DNA of 64,000 nt from Nageia nagi (taxonomy: Eukaryota > Pinophyta), in assembly GCA_050084985.1 (NCBI GenBank), contig JBITNC010000002.1, positions 17,422,001 through 17,486,000 on the forward strand. The letters run 5' to 3'. The notes under the pieces were generated by a model, which saw nothing but the letters and a program-made list of their open reading frames with translations, did no database searches and had not been told where the DNA came from. Of the stretch, positions 47,501 through 58,979 are shown piece by piece. The position numbers and the translations under genes are program-made. How positions within the stretch are numbered: position 1 is the stretch's first letter; each line of letters opens with the position of its first letter.

Positions 47501-48451
47501 TTGATTATTGAGAACAATGATGAAATCATTCAAGAGTGCATATCCAAACTTAAGACAACGTTTGAAATGACTGATCTTGGTATCTTGCACTACTATCTTG
47601 GAATGTAAGTGTATTAATACAAGGATTGTACTTACCTTAATCAATTTAAGTATATATTAGACATCTTGTAGAAGTTTGGAATGGAGGAGTGTAGATATGC
47701 TACAATCTTAATCTCTCATGGAATCACTATTTTTCTAAGCTCCAAGTCTCAATTAGCTGATGTTATAGCTTATAAGTAATTAATTGGTAGTCTTTTGTAT
47801 TTAACTATATCCAGGTTGGATATTGCCTTTGTAGTGAATCTAATGGCACGATTCATGCAAAAACCATATGTTGAGCATCTCAATGTTGTTAAGCAAATCT
47901 TGAGGTATGTCGTAGGGACTAAGGACCTTGCTCTCAAGTATTCCAACTTGCCCTCATTTTTGCTCTTTGGATTCTCAAATTCTGACTATGGAGAAGATAG
48001 AGATGACAGAAAGTCAACCTCTACATATGTGTTTAGTATTGGTTCAAGTGTTATCTCTTGGGCTTCCAAGAAGCAACCTACTATTTCTCTTTCCACCACA
48101 GAAGTCAAATATCATGCCATGTCTATTGCAGCCCAAGAAGACATTTGGCTAAGGCATCTTCTGAAAGAAATTGGGTATGAGCAAGGTGGCTCATCTTTGA
48201 TATCTTTAGACAATCAATCAGCTATTTCTTTGGCTAAGAATCTAGTGTTCCATTAGAGAACAAAACATGTGGAAATCCATGCCCATTTTATCAAAGAGAA
48301 TGTTTTTAATGGCATCATACACTTGGAGTCTTGTCCATCCACTTTGAACTCCATTGATTTGTTCACCAAGCCCCTTCTGAAAGCTCAATGCTGTAAGCTT
48401 AAGGATGCTATCAGGTTGGTGAAGTTGCCCTTAAGGGGGAGTGAAGTTTGA
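44579..48451 (+). pseudogene. copia gag-pol of the 41.4-kb element
   Basis: Collinear with the inner element: gag from MGESFLPKHILDG (44579), protease WIVDSGYTNH (about 45508; the usual Cys is Tyr), integrase zinc region (45870-45990), integrase core (46080-46500, with RSDNGREY retaining the Asp), RT (46946-47590, LDVKSAFLNN and YVDDLL), RNase H (47795-48451, ending LPLRGSEV). Many TAA/TAG/TGA stops and frameshifts. Several stops sit where the inner element has Trp, Gln or Arg. Confidence 0.92.
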
Positions 48452-48527
48452 ATTCTTATGTTGAATTCATGTTTGTGATGATAACTTCACCCTTAGGAGG
48501 ATTTTGTGATGTATAGTGTTGATTTTG

Positions 48528-48800
48528 TTGTACACCTTCGTGGTAAGTTCGCTCTGCGTAAAGAACTTATTGTACAAATTAACCAATCTTACACTATTTA
48601 GTTATCTATGTAGAGGAACTCTTATGTGTCTTTTGGCATTGTTTCGTTATCCATATGTGAGGAACTCATATGTGCATACTCTATAGATTGGCCAATCTAG
48701 CACTATTCAATTATCCATGTGTGAGGAACTCTTATTTGTCTTTTGAAACTGTTCAGTTATCCATATGTGAGGAACTCATATGTGCATGCTCTAGTTTGTA
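48528..48800 (+). repeat. repeat units after pol, 41.4-kb element
   Basis: One ccttcgtggtaagttcgctctgcgt unit, then four gttatccatatgtgaggaactc units. Both are the reverse-strand equivalents of the arrays at 9953-10250 and 11338-11619. Confidence 0.8.
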
Positions 48801-49258
48801 ATGATAATCAACACATGTTTTATATATAGCAGGTTATTATAAGTTTTTGGCATGGCATCTTTATGATGACGTATAGTGCACCATTGATCAGTTCATGATG
48901 GCATTTGTGTGATTCATCTATCATTATTGATATGAATATGATGCATCTAACTGATCTTGTTATTTGAGCTACTTATGAATTGCAACTTTTTTTGAGATTG
49001 TAGGTTACTTACCTTAGGTATGCAGGCTCTTGGAGACTCTTAATGACTTTCAGTTGGATGACTACTTCATGTACACTAAAACTAATTATGGTTAATGATT
49101 GTATTTGGAAAAATAGTGAGTCTTAAACTAGATTTTTCTTACTTCACAAGTATGTAAAAAGTTCTCATCTCCGTTGTATCTGTTTGGAGGAGAACTCTCT
49201 TACTTTCTCTTCTTCTTCTCTCTTACTCGCTTTATCTCAATATTGCATTAAGGGGAAG

Positions 49259-49761
49259 TGTTGGAATGTATAATGCATTATTGTAAAGGTTTGTATTAAA
49301 TCTTCTATGTAAATTCACTAATACTTAAGGGTATCATTTGATACCTTACATATTTAAGTGAATATGATAATGTAATTTGTTCTACACTCCATGTCATGAG
49401 CATGCCCCTTGGGTAAAAGGATGTGCATGTCATGCTTTTGTACATTGGATAAAAGGTTGATTCAAAGAGGGATTCTGGCCTATAAATAAAAGGCTCTCTC
49501 TTTGTGATCACACACCAATTGTGGAGTAAAATTATGCTATAGGATAGAAGTGTAGGAGTTGAGATTAGGAGGATTGTAAGAGAGCTGTATTTGTGGTTAA
49601 AGTAAAGATCTAGTTAATGGATGTACTCCTAGTTGGAGGAACCACTTTACATCTTGAGTTACTTTGTGAGATTGTCTTATTTGTGAGTTTTTTAGATATG
49701 AATGAGAGCTTTCATGTGATCTTGGTAGTTTAGGATTGTTCTTGTTATAGTTCAATTCTCA
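49259..49761 (+). repeat. 3' LTR of the 41.4-kb element
   Basis: 503 bp, starts TGTTGGAATG after a purine tract, ends TTCAATTCTCA. TATA region at 49480 reads CTATAAATAA. Confidence 0.92.
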
Positions 49762-50297
49762 CTTGGAAAATTCGTTCTACTTCTTATTCTTGTTAGATTA
49801 TCAATTGCAACCGAAGAACCTATCACTTTTGTAATTCCTAGTTTCCTACTATATTGTTTATATTTCAAAATCCAATTGGAAGATTAGGTAAGCTCACCCA
49901 TAAGATGACCAAATCCACATTCTCGATTTTTGATATGAAGCCCTTATGCCATCTTTTCAAAGCCAACCCATTTATACCAAAAAATAATGGTCCGAGCTCC
50001 ATCATCTTCACTACATCTTCTTTTTTTTGAAATTGAAAAGAAGAAAGTCTTTGGGTAGCCTAATGGCCTCAATCTTCCCTTTTTTTCGTTTCATTTTTAA
50101 TTCAATAATTCTTTTGTTAGGTCTATATTTGGTTTTGTCCCAACAAATCTGTCGATTAATAATTTTTTTCTTCTTATTAAGTCTTGCTCTAATATTTCTT
50201 TGGGTATCAAAATTCTTGCTTCGTTATCAACAAACCGTGGCTCAATGTGTGTTTCTAATAGATGATCTACCTTATTGGGAGTGACTATGTCAAACAA
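49762..50297 (-). pseudogene. LINE ORF1, first half (DUF4283)
   Basis: Minus-strand frames read ARILIPKEILEQDLIRRKK, DRFVGTKPNIDL, then MELGPLFFGINGLALKRWHK, NVDLVILWVSLPNLPIGF. The order 'GP.FFG...L.LKRW...WV.LPNLP' is the signature of DUF4283, found in ORF1 of plant L1-type LINEs. The protein continues at 41401 beyond the inserted LTR element. Stops and frameshifts present. Confidence 0.65.
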
Positions 50298-50606
50298 GCA
50301 AATTGTAAATTAGATGTAAACTTTTTTTTACCATTGATACCTACTTCCTCTAATCGAGACACAAACACATAATTGTACCATGCACGAATGAAATCCTTTA
50401 ATCAAAATCAACATACAATAAATAATCATGAAAATTCAAAATATAATATATCAAACATATAAGATCTAAGTTAAATATATATTATTTTTATACTATAATA
50501 AATCTTTAGAATAATACTAATAATAAGATGCTATTGAAAGATGTGATAAGATACTAATGGAAAGCTATGCAATAGGGAATTCATCATATATCTTTTGAAA
50601 TCAAAT

Positions 50607-50643
<37 letters not shown>

Positions 50644-51000
50644 ATAAGATTATTAGCATTTGAGACTGAATAGCCGTGTAATCCTATTGGCAATCATTCC
50701 TTCCATTTTTTGAAGACCACTTTGTCAATGCGCATTCACTTTGGTAGAGAGCGAGAGATGCAGTCCATCATATTCACTGAGCCTTTCCTCTAAAACTTCC
50801 GTTGATGGTTAGTTGTATTGACGTTGGTGCAGGGCAAGCAATATAAGGAAAAACCCAAAGCAATTATCAAAAACCTCCAACGGGGAGGATGTGTTATCTT
50901 GCATAAATTAATAATGTCAAAACTGTCAAGTTGGTTTTCTAATGTGGAAGATGTTGATGGCCTTTAGCAGAAACTACCACACACCCTTTGTTAGTTTGTC
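50298..51000. other. intergenic upstream of PARC6
   Basis: AT-rich; TA microsatellite at about 50612-50642. The last 300 bases are less AT-rich and probably contain PARC6 regulatory DNA. Confidence 0.5.
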
Positions 51001-51009
51001 TTTTTTATT

Positions 51010-51025
51010 TTTTTTATAAAAATTG
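51010..51025 (+). promoter_or_regulatory. possible TATA element of PARC6
   Basis: TTATAAAAATTG about 180 bases before the start codon. This would give a 5' leader of about 150 bases. It sits in a T-rich stretch, so it may be chance. Confidence 0.3.
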
Positions 51026-51195
51026 ACACCGACTTGCTGGGTTATTTCTGCTTTTTCAAAATATTGTTAGGCCCAATGCTCACAGATCTGCATGGAGTCT
51101 TCTTTACAGTTTCAGACTATCTCAGACAGTTATTCCGTTGCAATTGTTCAAAATACATTTCTTCTGCCAATTAATGTTTTAGTGCCTGATGAGGC

Positions 51196-54100
51196 ATGAA
51201 CAGCACAAGGGCCATGGCGTTATCTTGCCTAGCATTGGAATACATTGCGTGGACAAAAAAACAGAGAGACCATAGGTCCCTAAATTCTATCCCGTCTTTT
51301 TCGTCATCATATTGTTTTTATTCTTTGATGGGCAGATGCCAACCAGTGAGGAATCCGAGATCCTTGACATGGGCTCTCAATAACAAACCGAGGGTAGCAC
51401 AATCACCCTTTGTGGAAAGTGAACAACATCATCAGCAGGATATCCATGGGCATGTGGAGATTCTTGTCAACTGTTACCAGGCATGGAAAGAGTTTGTTTG
51501 TCTTTTTTGTTTCACTTTCTTGATGACCCATGTATGGTTTGAGAGTGCTTTGTACTGATGCTTTGGTGTTTGGATGACTAGGTTTTGGGCTTGCCTGATG
51601 GATGCTCCAAGGATCAAGTGGTGAAGGCGGCCATGGAGTTGAAGGGTGCAGAGATTGACGAAGGGTACAGTTCCTCTGTCTTGTCATCTCGCCAGGTAAC
51701 CAAACAAAGAAACCTAACTGTGTGTATGACCCAAAATCTGTGAGGAGATGATCAATGGAACAGTTCAATGTGTAGATGTTTTGGGCATATATGATAAACA
51801 TGAGTGTAGTTGAATGTTTATGGGATAGAAGATGAGCAATGGAAGTTCAGAGAGAGAAAGAGAGAGTGTGTATAAACAAATTTCTAGTGAATATTTCACT
51901 GTGTGTTTCCATGTGTTTACTTTATATGTCTGCGCGGGCATAGATTAACAATGATACATGACTGAAGGTGGGTATGGGGAACATGCAAGATAAAGAATGT
52001 TATACTGGAATGCTGTTATATGTTTGCGCATGGGCTTAGACTATAAACTATGGTCCGGTTTAAAGCTTAGTGTGTATCTGAATGCGAATGCACATGTGGT
52101 TGTGGTCGTATAAGATAAGGAATGGTATGTTTGAATGTGGGTTTGGGGGCACATGTAAGATAATGAGGAACAATGCTATATTTGTCATGTGGTTTGTTTG
52201 GAGGGCTTGTGTGAGGTGGTTGTGGATCTTCATGGGATTTGATGGAACATTTGTGTTTGTGTGTGTGGGTTAGGTCATAGAAGGTAAGTGATAGTATAAT
52301 TGATTATGTTGGTATAGTAAAATCTGTGTAGGCAAGAAGATGGCCAAAGGGTGTAGTTGACAGGTTGTTGGCTTTAAGGGCTTGCAGAGGTGTTGGTTGC
52401 TGGACAAGATAAAACCAGCTATTTGAGCCAGAGTTTGCAGGGATGTGATTTATGCATTTGTGTGTGTTTGTCAGAATAGGAGATAAAATATGGGTTAGTA
52501 CGATTTCTGTGAGAGGAGTGTTTGATGAACAATAATATGATTTGGAGCTCTTTTATTTTGAGGGCTTGCAGGAGTTTTTGATGGATGTACGAGATAAAAT
52601 TCTTTTTGAGCCAGAATATGAAGGAAATGTGAGGGAACATGTGCCCCCAAAGTCTTCTCTAACTCTTCCTTGGCCATGGCTTCCAGCTGCATTGTCTCTC
52701 TTGCAAGAAGTAAGATTTTTGATGCTTCTGCTCTGTATTCCTGAGTCCATGTTAATGTTTTAACTTCTTTTTGGATATGGGAGGTTTTAGATTTGGGGAA
52801 GGTATGGAGACAAGGAATGGAGGTAATTAGTAATGGTTTTTGATCGACGGAGGTGCTGTGCAGGTTGGTGAGGACACAATTGTTTTGGAAGTAGGCCGAG
52901 CCACTATGCAAAGAGCTAATGTTAAACCCTACATTCATGATATTCTACTATCCATGGCATTGGCAGAGGCAATAAATCTGCCAATTCTCTTCTCTGATGT
53001 TTTCATCTTATATCATTCCTCTTTGACTTGTTAAGGCTATGACAGAAATGTTCTACTGTTTAATATTGATCTACAGTGTTCAATAGCTAGAAGAGCCTTT
53101 GAAAGGGGTAGAGTTTCAGAAGGTTTTGATGCCCTCGCTCGAGCTCAGTTGCTGCTAAGGAGCAAGAGATCGTTGTCAAAGTTAACTATCTTAGCAGAGG
53201 TACATTGTTTTTCTTTAATGTTTGATTCAAAATATGTGCATTCTTCAAGCGACTTCATTCGCTAAGCTGTTAACTTCCTGTGTATATAGATTGAAGCATC
53301 TCTAGAGGAGCTTGCACCCTCATGTTTGCTGGAACATCTAAGCATGGCTCGAACACCAGAGAATACAGAACGAAGAGAGGGTGCCTTGGCTGCATTGCGT
53401 GAATTGTTGAGACAAGGGCTGGAAGCTGAAGCATATTGTGCAGTTACTGATTGGCCGGGCTTCCTCAGTCAAGCAATGAGTAAATTGTTGGCTGCAGAAA
53501 TTGTTGGTTTGCTTCCCTGGGACACACTTGCTACTCTTCGAAAGAACTATCACTCTTCAGAAGCTCGTCAACAACGGATTGTTTTAGATTTCAGTTGCTT
53601 TCACATCGCACTGTTAGCCCACATTGCATGGGGCTTCTCAAGCAAACGTCCTGAACTGGTACTTTCAATTGTTTATGACGGTGTGCAGAACTCTTTTTCC
53701 TTGCATCACAGTTTTTATTGAATATCCATATGCACCTACAGATTGAAAAGGCCAATACAATTGTGGAGAGCCTGGAAAGGACTGAAGCAGTAAATTTAAG
53801 TTTCGAGGGTGCCATCTGCAAAATACTTCTAGGAGAGGTAACTTTTCCCAGAACTCCAAGATCTTTAGTGGAATGTGTATATTTTACTGATTAAAATGAA
53901 TGGCTTAGGGAAAAGCTGTACCCACAGAGGATCTCCAAAAGCTGGGTGTAAATGGAAGCCCACTAAAACATGCATGGGCTGAGTCAGGCTCACATAAATC
54001 AGATAATGGAGCTGTAGACTTGTATGCATCCTTGGTATCTTTCATCTCTGCATCTCCATTTTCTTCTTCATTGTATCTTTGGTTTTCCGCTGTACTGGTA

Positions 54101-55678
54101 GTGGGCAATGCTATTGAGCTGTCCGGCTGTGCTTGTGTTGAAAGTCGGAACTGTGTCTTATGCCAGAAGACGTGCTGAAATTGATCAGGAAAAATGGCTG
54201 AAGGATACTGTGCTTGCTGTCTTTGTGGATACGCGAGATTGTTCACCTTCTTTGGTGAGTTAAGTCTAGAGTGGCTCGAGGAGAGTTGCAATTTGTAAAG
54301 GGGTGGTGGCAGGTATATTTTTCTTTATTCATTTTGATGGTTGACTTCTTTTGCAGACAAACTACTTCAGCAACAAAATGAAGACGCCTATAAATAGCTG
54401 GAACAAAAAAGATGTTGACCGTACACTACCTGGTCTAGGACACAGGTTTCCATCCTATTCTGGTTCATCAAAATCTGCGACTTTAAGCTCTTCCGTTCAA
54501 GCTTTAACTTGCCCTTCTCCTAATGGAATTCCTGAAGTTGGATGCCACCTTTCACCATCTAACACTCAAGCTCATTCAATTTTCAACAAGTCTAAGAATG
54601 TGTCATCCTTAATATGGAAGCAGAATGTTGGGGTTTCACGCAAGAGACTATCTAAAAGCTGGCTGGGACAAGGTAAAACAGCAGGGAAATTTTTTTTGGT
54701 TGCTCTTCTCACAGGCTGTGTATTTACAGCCCTAAGAATGCAATCACAGACCAAACAAATGTCTTATCCACATACAAACCTTGCCACACAACCAGTGCAT
54801 GAGAAAAGACCGTGTGGTGTTCCTGCTGACCGGCCATTCGGTCATTCCACAAGTGCTGTTCGGAATCCAAGGGGAAACATTGGAAGCAGGATAACTATGG
54901 CAATTGCAAAGTCTCTGTTACCATTCAGGAAGCAATGTGTGAATCAAGCTGATCAAGATGCTTGGCCTGTTAATGATCTTTCACTCTTAGTTGGGAAGTC
55001 AAAACACCGTGCTTTAAACAGAAAACAAATGTCGTTTAGGGAAGCGGAGAGTCTAGTTAGGCGCTGGCAGAGTATTAAAGCTGAGGCCCTGGGACCAAAC
55101 CATGAGGTCCATCGTCTATCTGAAATTCTTACAGAGCCCATGCTCTCACAGGTGAACAATCTTGGAACTGGCACAACTGCAGTCAAGTTTTTGATTTTGA
55201 TCATATATGTGCATTTTTAAAGTTACCTCTCATGTCTCTGTTGCTCTGATTATCTTGCATAGTGGCAAGCTCTTGCAGAATCAGCAAAATCAAGGTCATG
55301 CTTTTGGAGATTTGTTCTCCTCCATCTTTCTATTGTGCATGCTGAAATTTCATCCGATGGCATGGGTTGGGAAATTGCAGAAGTAGAAGCAGTTTTAGAA
55401 GAAGCAGCTGAGCTTGTAGATGAGTCCCAACTTAAGAATCCAAATTACTATAGGTTAGTTTAATAGCATGACAAAAGTTTCCAAGATGCACCGTTTTTAT
55501 TATAAAGTATATCTTTGCAAGCATTCTAATATCTGTACTATTTATGATGTTTAACTTGGACCAACACAGCACATATCACATAAGGTATGTTTTGAAGAAA
55601 GGCACCGACAGAAAATGGAAATTTTGTGGGGTGGCATCCAATCTCCAGTTTAGAACCTCTTTTGGCGGCTTGGTTTGA
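51196..55678 (+). CDS. PARC6: PARC6 / CDP1 plastid-division protein, 12 exons
   Basis: Exons: 51196-51480, 51582-51695, 52572-52709, 52864-52968, 53077-53199, 53290-53658, 53742-53837, 53909-54034, 54189-54254, 54357-55151, 55263-55453, 55570-55678; total 838 codons, close to the 819 of Arabidopsis PARC6. PARC6 is an inner-envelope protein that regulates FtsZ ring assembly through ARC3 and positions PDV1. Seen here: Ser-rich N-terminus fitting a transit peptide; J-like region (CYQ|VLGLPDGCSKDQVV); LLPW, YIHDILLSMALAE, RTPENTERREGA, ALRELLRQGL and WLKDTVLAVF motifs of the stromal part; one membrane segment at about residues 585-600 (FFLVALLTGCVFTAL); a C-terminal IMS domain (WQALAESAKSRSCFWRFVLLH, ELVDESQLKNPNYY|STYHIRYVLKK). 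Distinguished from ARC6 by these motifs. Introns 1 and 4 use GC donors. The exon 8/9 junction (SL|EKWL) was chosen by homology; an acceptor at 54101 is possible. All exons are in frame, so the gene looks functional. Confidence 0.95.
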
Positions 55679-56859
55679 TTTGTCTTTTTAACATCATCTT
55701 GTAATGAATACAAATTATAGAAAGTCCTACCCGACTTTGTTATCACAGCAATATTGAAGGAAATGAAGAAAATCAGCAAATCCTACCCAGATTAATTGTG
55801 TTTCAGTTCTTGAGAGCATGGGATCAGAGATGGTAGGAGTGAGGAATGCTTAATCAACATCGTGGGTTCTCTAATTTTGTTTCAAGGGCTTTATTCTTCT
55901 ATGAAATGACTGACTGTTGTCTCGGGTGTTACTTCACAACAAAATGAAGGGTTTGTACTTGATTGTTTCCTCCATTCTACAACTCAATGGAAACAAGGAT
56001 TCTGGAATTCTGCAGACATTCTGATTTTGGCCTCTGGTGATCATTGATCCTGGATGGTGACTAGTTCAGTCTGATTATCTAGGAAATCAGCAGGAATTAA
56101 CCAAACGTTGTTGCATAGCACAGAATGTATTCGTTCTGCAAGAAAGAGCCAGACTTCAAATGGTTTTTACTGCAATTTGTTAAGTTGGATTGTCATTGTT
56201 GTTTTCACAAATTCAAACAGCTAATAAATGTCAAATAGCCAGGTCCAGTGAGGTCTGATGACTCCTTTCTCTGAGGAAATTGTTATTCACAGGGTTTCAG
56301 TCCATTTTCTTGGGCTATAAGTTTTCTTCATTGTAATAGTCCTCTGTAGAAATTTGTTCTCAAAATCTGATTCTTTTTACTTTGGCCAAATATTATCATA
56401 TTGTTAATAATCCTAACAGGCCATTGCATGAATCAATTCTAAGGTAATTTCATCTTGAGAAGTTTCAATATCTCCTCTCTTTGATTGAATTTGGAAATAG
56501 GTTAAATCAAACGGGGTGTCATGTTTCATAATTGTCAACATGCAGGCAAATGTTGAGATGATGATGGTAAGTTAAAAGGTTTACCTGTATCATGTGACCT
56601 TCCTGCTAAGATGAGGTTGTTTGAGTTATTTTAAATTTCTCAAGCTCAGAGAGATTTTTTGATGGAAGCTTTAAGAAAAACTCCTGCCTGATTGAGATAC
56701 TGAAATAGAAGTGCTCATACCATCTCCACACTCATTGAAAGACCCAACTCCTCCAAATCGATGTCTTGTCCTGCCAAGTAGATGCCAATGTCTCTGCTAG
56801 CATATTTTCAGATTTATTAGAATCTTTTCCTTAAGTAAATATGGTTATGGTTGGTTCTG
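55679..56859. other. PARC6 3' flank, no further gene seen
   Basis: Presumably starts with the PARC6 3' UTR (aatgaata-type signal near 55705). The rest shows no coding pattern or repeat that I can identify. Confidence 0.5.
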
Positions 56860-58140
56860 AAGATGAAGAAATTTCGAGTGAAGATGTGATAGAAAAATAT
56901 CTAGCATTGTACAGAAAGGTTAAATATTTTGGAACCAATGGAAAGATTGTTAAGTAGATACAATATCAAATGTGTATTTTTTCATGGGATTTCTTGCAAA
57001 AATTTCCTCGAGCATTTGATCAAATCGAGAAAACAAGCATAAATATTAAGGGATTTGACAGTGTAGAGAAGCCATGGATGAGTGTAGTCAGATTGCCAAT
57101 CAAAATAGGACCCAAAATAGTCAACATCAAATATAATAAGTTTCAAGAAAAGCTTACCTAAACTTGTTAGGAAGACCATGGTTACATCATAGAAGGTTGT
57201 CTCATCTACTCCACATAGGTGTTTAAAGCTCGAGTATAAGGATAAAACATAACTATTAGAGAAGATGAGATATCATTTGAGCTTGTTCATGTTATTGAAA
57301 GTAATATGATTCCTATTAGTGAATTGGTGGAAGAAGCAGAAGTAGAGGAAGCAGGTCCAATTACACAAGTTGATTTGGGAATTTTCAAGTTTACTAACTA
57401 TGATATTTTGTAAGGTTTTCAAAACCCAATTACACAAGTTGATCTGGGAATTTACAAGTTTTCTAATAATGATATTTTGCAAGTTTTCAAAACTTTGAGC
57501 ATCCTGTATCAGAAGCCATACACCAACGTACCATAAGCTGTCAACATATGAAAGATGCTAAAAATGAAGATCTCCTTGATGGTGCTAATATTTTGTTCCA
57601 AGATCTAGGTTTGATAGAGCCACTAGTATTAGTGGCCTAGTGGCTATGAAAGAGAAACAACTTGAGTAAAAAATTTGAAGAGGTGGAAGCCAAGAAGTGA
57701 GATTACAATTGAATTATGTAAATATGAATGTTGATTTCCGAAGTAATTATCTAAAAGATATGGCTACAAAGGAAAAGGACAAAGAAAAAATGTGGAAGGG
57801 ATGAAATATTTTCCTCCAAATATGGGACAAGTGAAAAGGATATCCAGTTTGGGATATGAGTAGTCTCTCAAGCGAATGATGAGCTTCCTTTGGATGAGTT
57901 ACCGGGATCAATTTTTTTAATCCAAATAATTGATGACTTCGGTTGGTTTCTAGATGAAGATATATATGCCTTACTCACTTTGATGTCTTTGAAACTGATA
58001 ATTCCTTGCTATTGTATATTGGCCGACGAAGAAGTGAATTATCTAAATCCAGTAACAATAGAGCATTTTGGTTTCACCTACATCCCCACGCATATTTTGG
58101 AGTTGAATCAAGCAATTCGAAGGATATAACAAGTTCCCCT
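56860..58140 (+). other. decayed coding-like sequence, perhaps gypsy gag/spacer
   Basis: Short frames with acidic composition (GSEDEEISSEDVIEKYLALY) and, at 57890-58129, a 79-codon frame starting MDELPGSIFLIQ that I do not recognise. It precedes a gypsy RT in the same orientation, so it is probably its upstream part. Contains a 69-bp tandem duplication (57357-57425 and 57426-57492, starting ccaattacacaagttg). Confidence 0.35.
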
Positions 58141-58979
58141 ACTACACTAAGCCACTTTGAATTATCTTTTTGGTAGTAGGTTTAGGTAGTTAGGGAGAGG
58201 AGGATTTTTCTTTTTGTTTGATGCCATTGTTGTTATGTTAGTGCCTAGGAAGTGATGATATTATGCCAATGTACCATTCTAAAGGGAAACTGATGCTAAG
58301 TTTGTTGTGCAGGGTTGGGAGTGTTGTCCATCCGACCTTAGTTGAGTGATGAGATATCATTTTTAAACAAAGCTTTGTCAGACATAAATATTTGTCTTGA
58401 AAAAAAAATCAAGGTGGGACTTTGGTTAGATGAGGAAGAAAAGAGGATTTATCAAATTTTTTGTAGTGAAATAAAGAAAGAAAAATTATATTAATGTCCA
58501 CAAATGACCAAAAGCGGTCAATGGGATTGAAGGGTATACAAGTTTAAAGTAGCATGATTGGCTCAATGGCCTTCACTCAAAGCAAACTATGAAAAGTCTA
58601 AGAACAATATAAGGGCTAATCCTTGAAAGGAAATAAATAGTAGAACAAAGAAACATAATAAGCAAACATAGTCAGAGGGGAGGTCTCTCATGATTTGTCT
58701 GACTATGCACTCTTAGATTGATCCATCGACATTATTGTAGCTAAAGAATGTCATGATCTGTCGCGACCTCATAGAACTAAGGTTAGTGTGCATTCTCTGT
58801 GTGGTCGAGGAGAGTCTTCAATCCTCCTCCTATGAACTCCCTCTCCTGAGGCAATTGGGAAGAAAGAGGTAATCAAGCGATCACTTGTCGGGTGTTGGGA
58901 GTCGGATAATAGATGTTTCCTAAGTAGGAAAGTCTCTCTAAGATATATTGCCAGAGAACTGAGTATTCTTAGATGTGTC

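Larger units (their letters stand above)
41402..49761 (+). mobile_element. Ty1/copia element, full-length but old
   Basis: Same family as the nested pair at 8-25 kb. 5' LTR 41402-41906, 3' LTR 49259-49761, both TGTTGGAATG...CA. Primer-binding site decayed to TGATATCAAAGC (two G-to-A changes). Flanks TTTAG and CTTGG differ by two transitions, so no exact target-site duplication remains. Contains a leader with conserved block, broken gag-pol, tandem repeats and polypurine tract (aaggggaag, 49250-49258). It is inserted in a LINE ORF1. Confidence 0.92.

Noticed and set aside
50612-50642. TA repeat as a regulatory element of PARC6
   Set aside because: Simple microsatellite; similar runs occur at 17790 and 33598 with no gene nearby.
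51403-51801. Antisense ORF over PARC6 exons 1 and 2
   Set aside because: Shadow of the real exons on the other strand; no independent evidence.
54102-54188. Extra PARC6 coding segment starting WAMLLSC
   Set aside because: In frame but requires a 67-base intron and breaks the SL-E-WL alignment with other PARC6 proteins; kept only as an alternative splice form.
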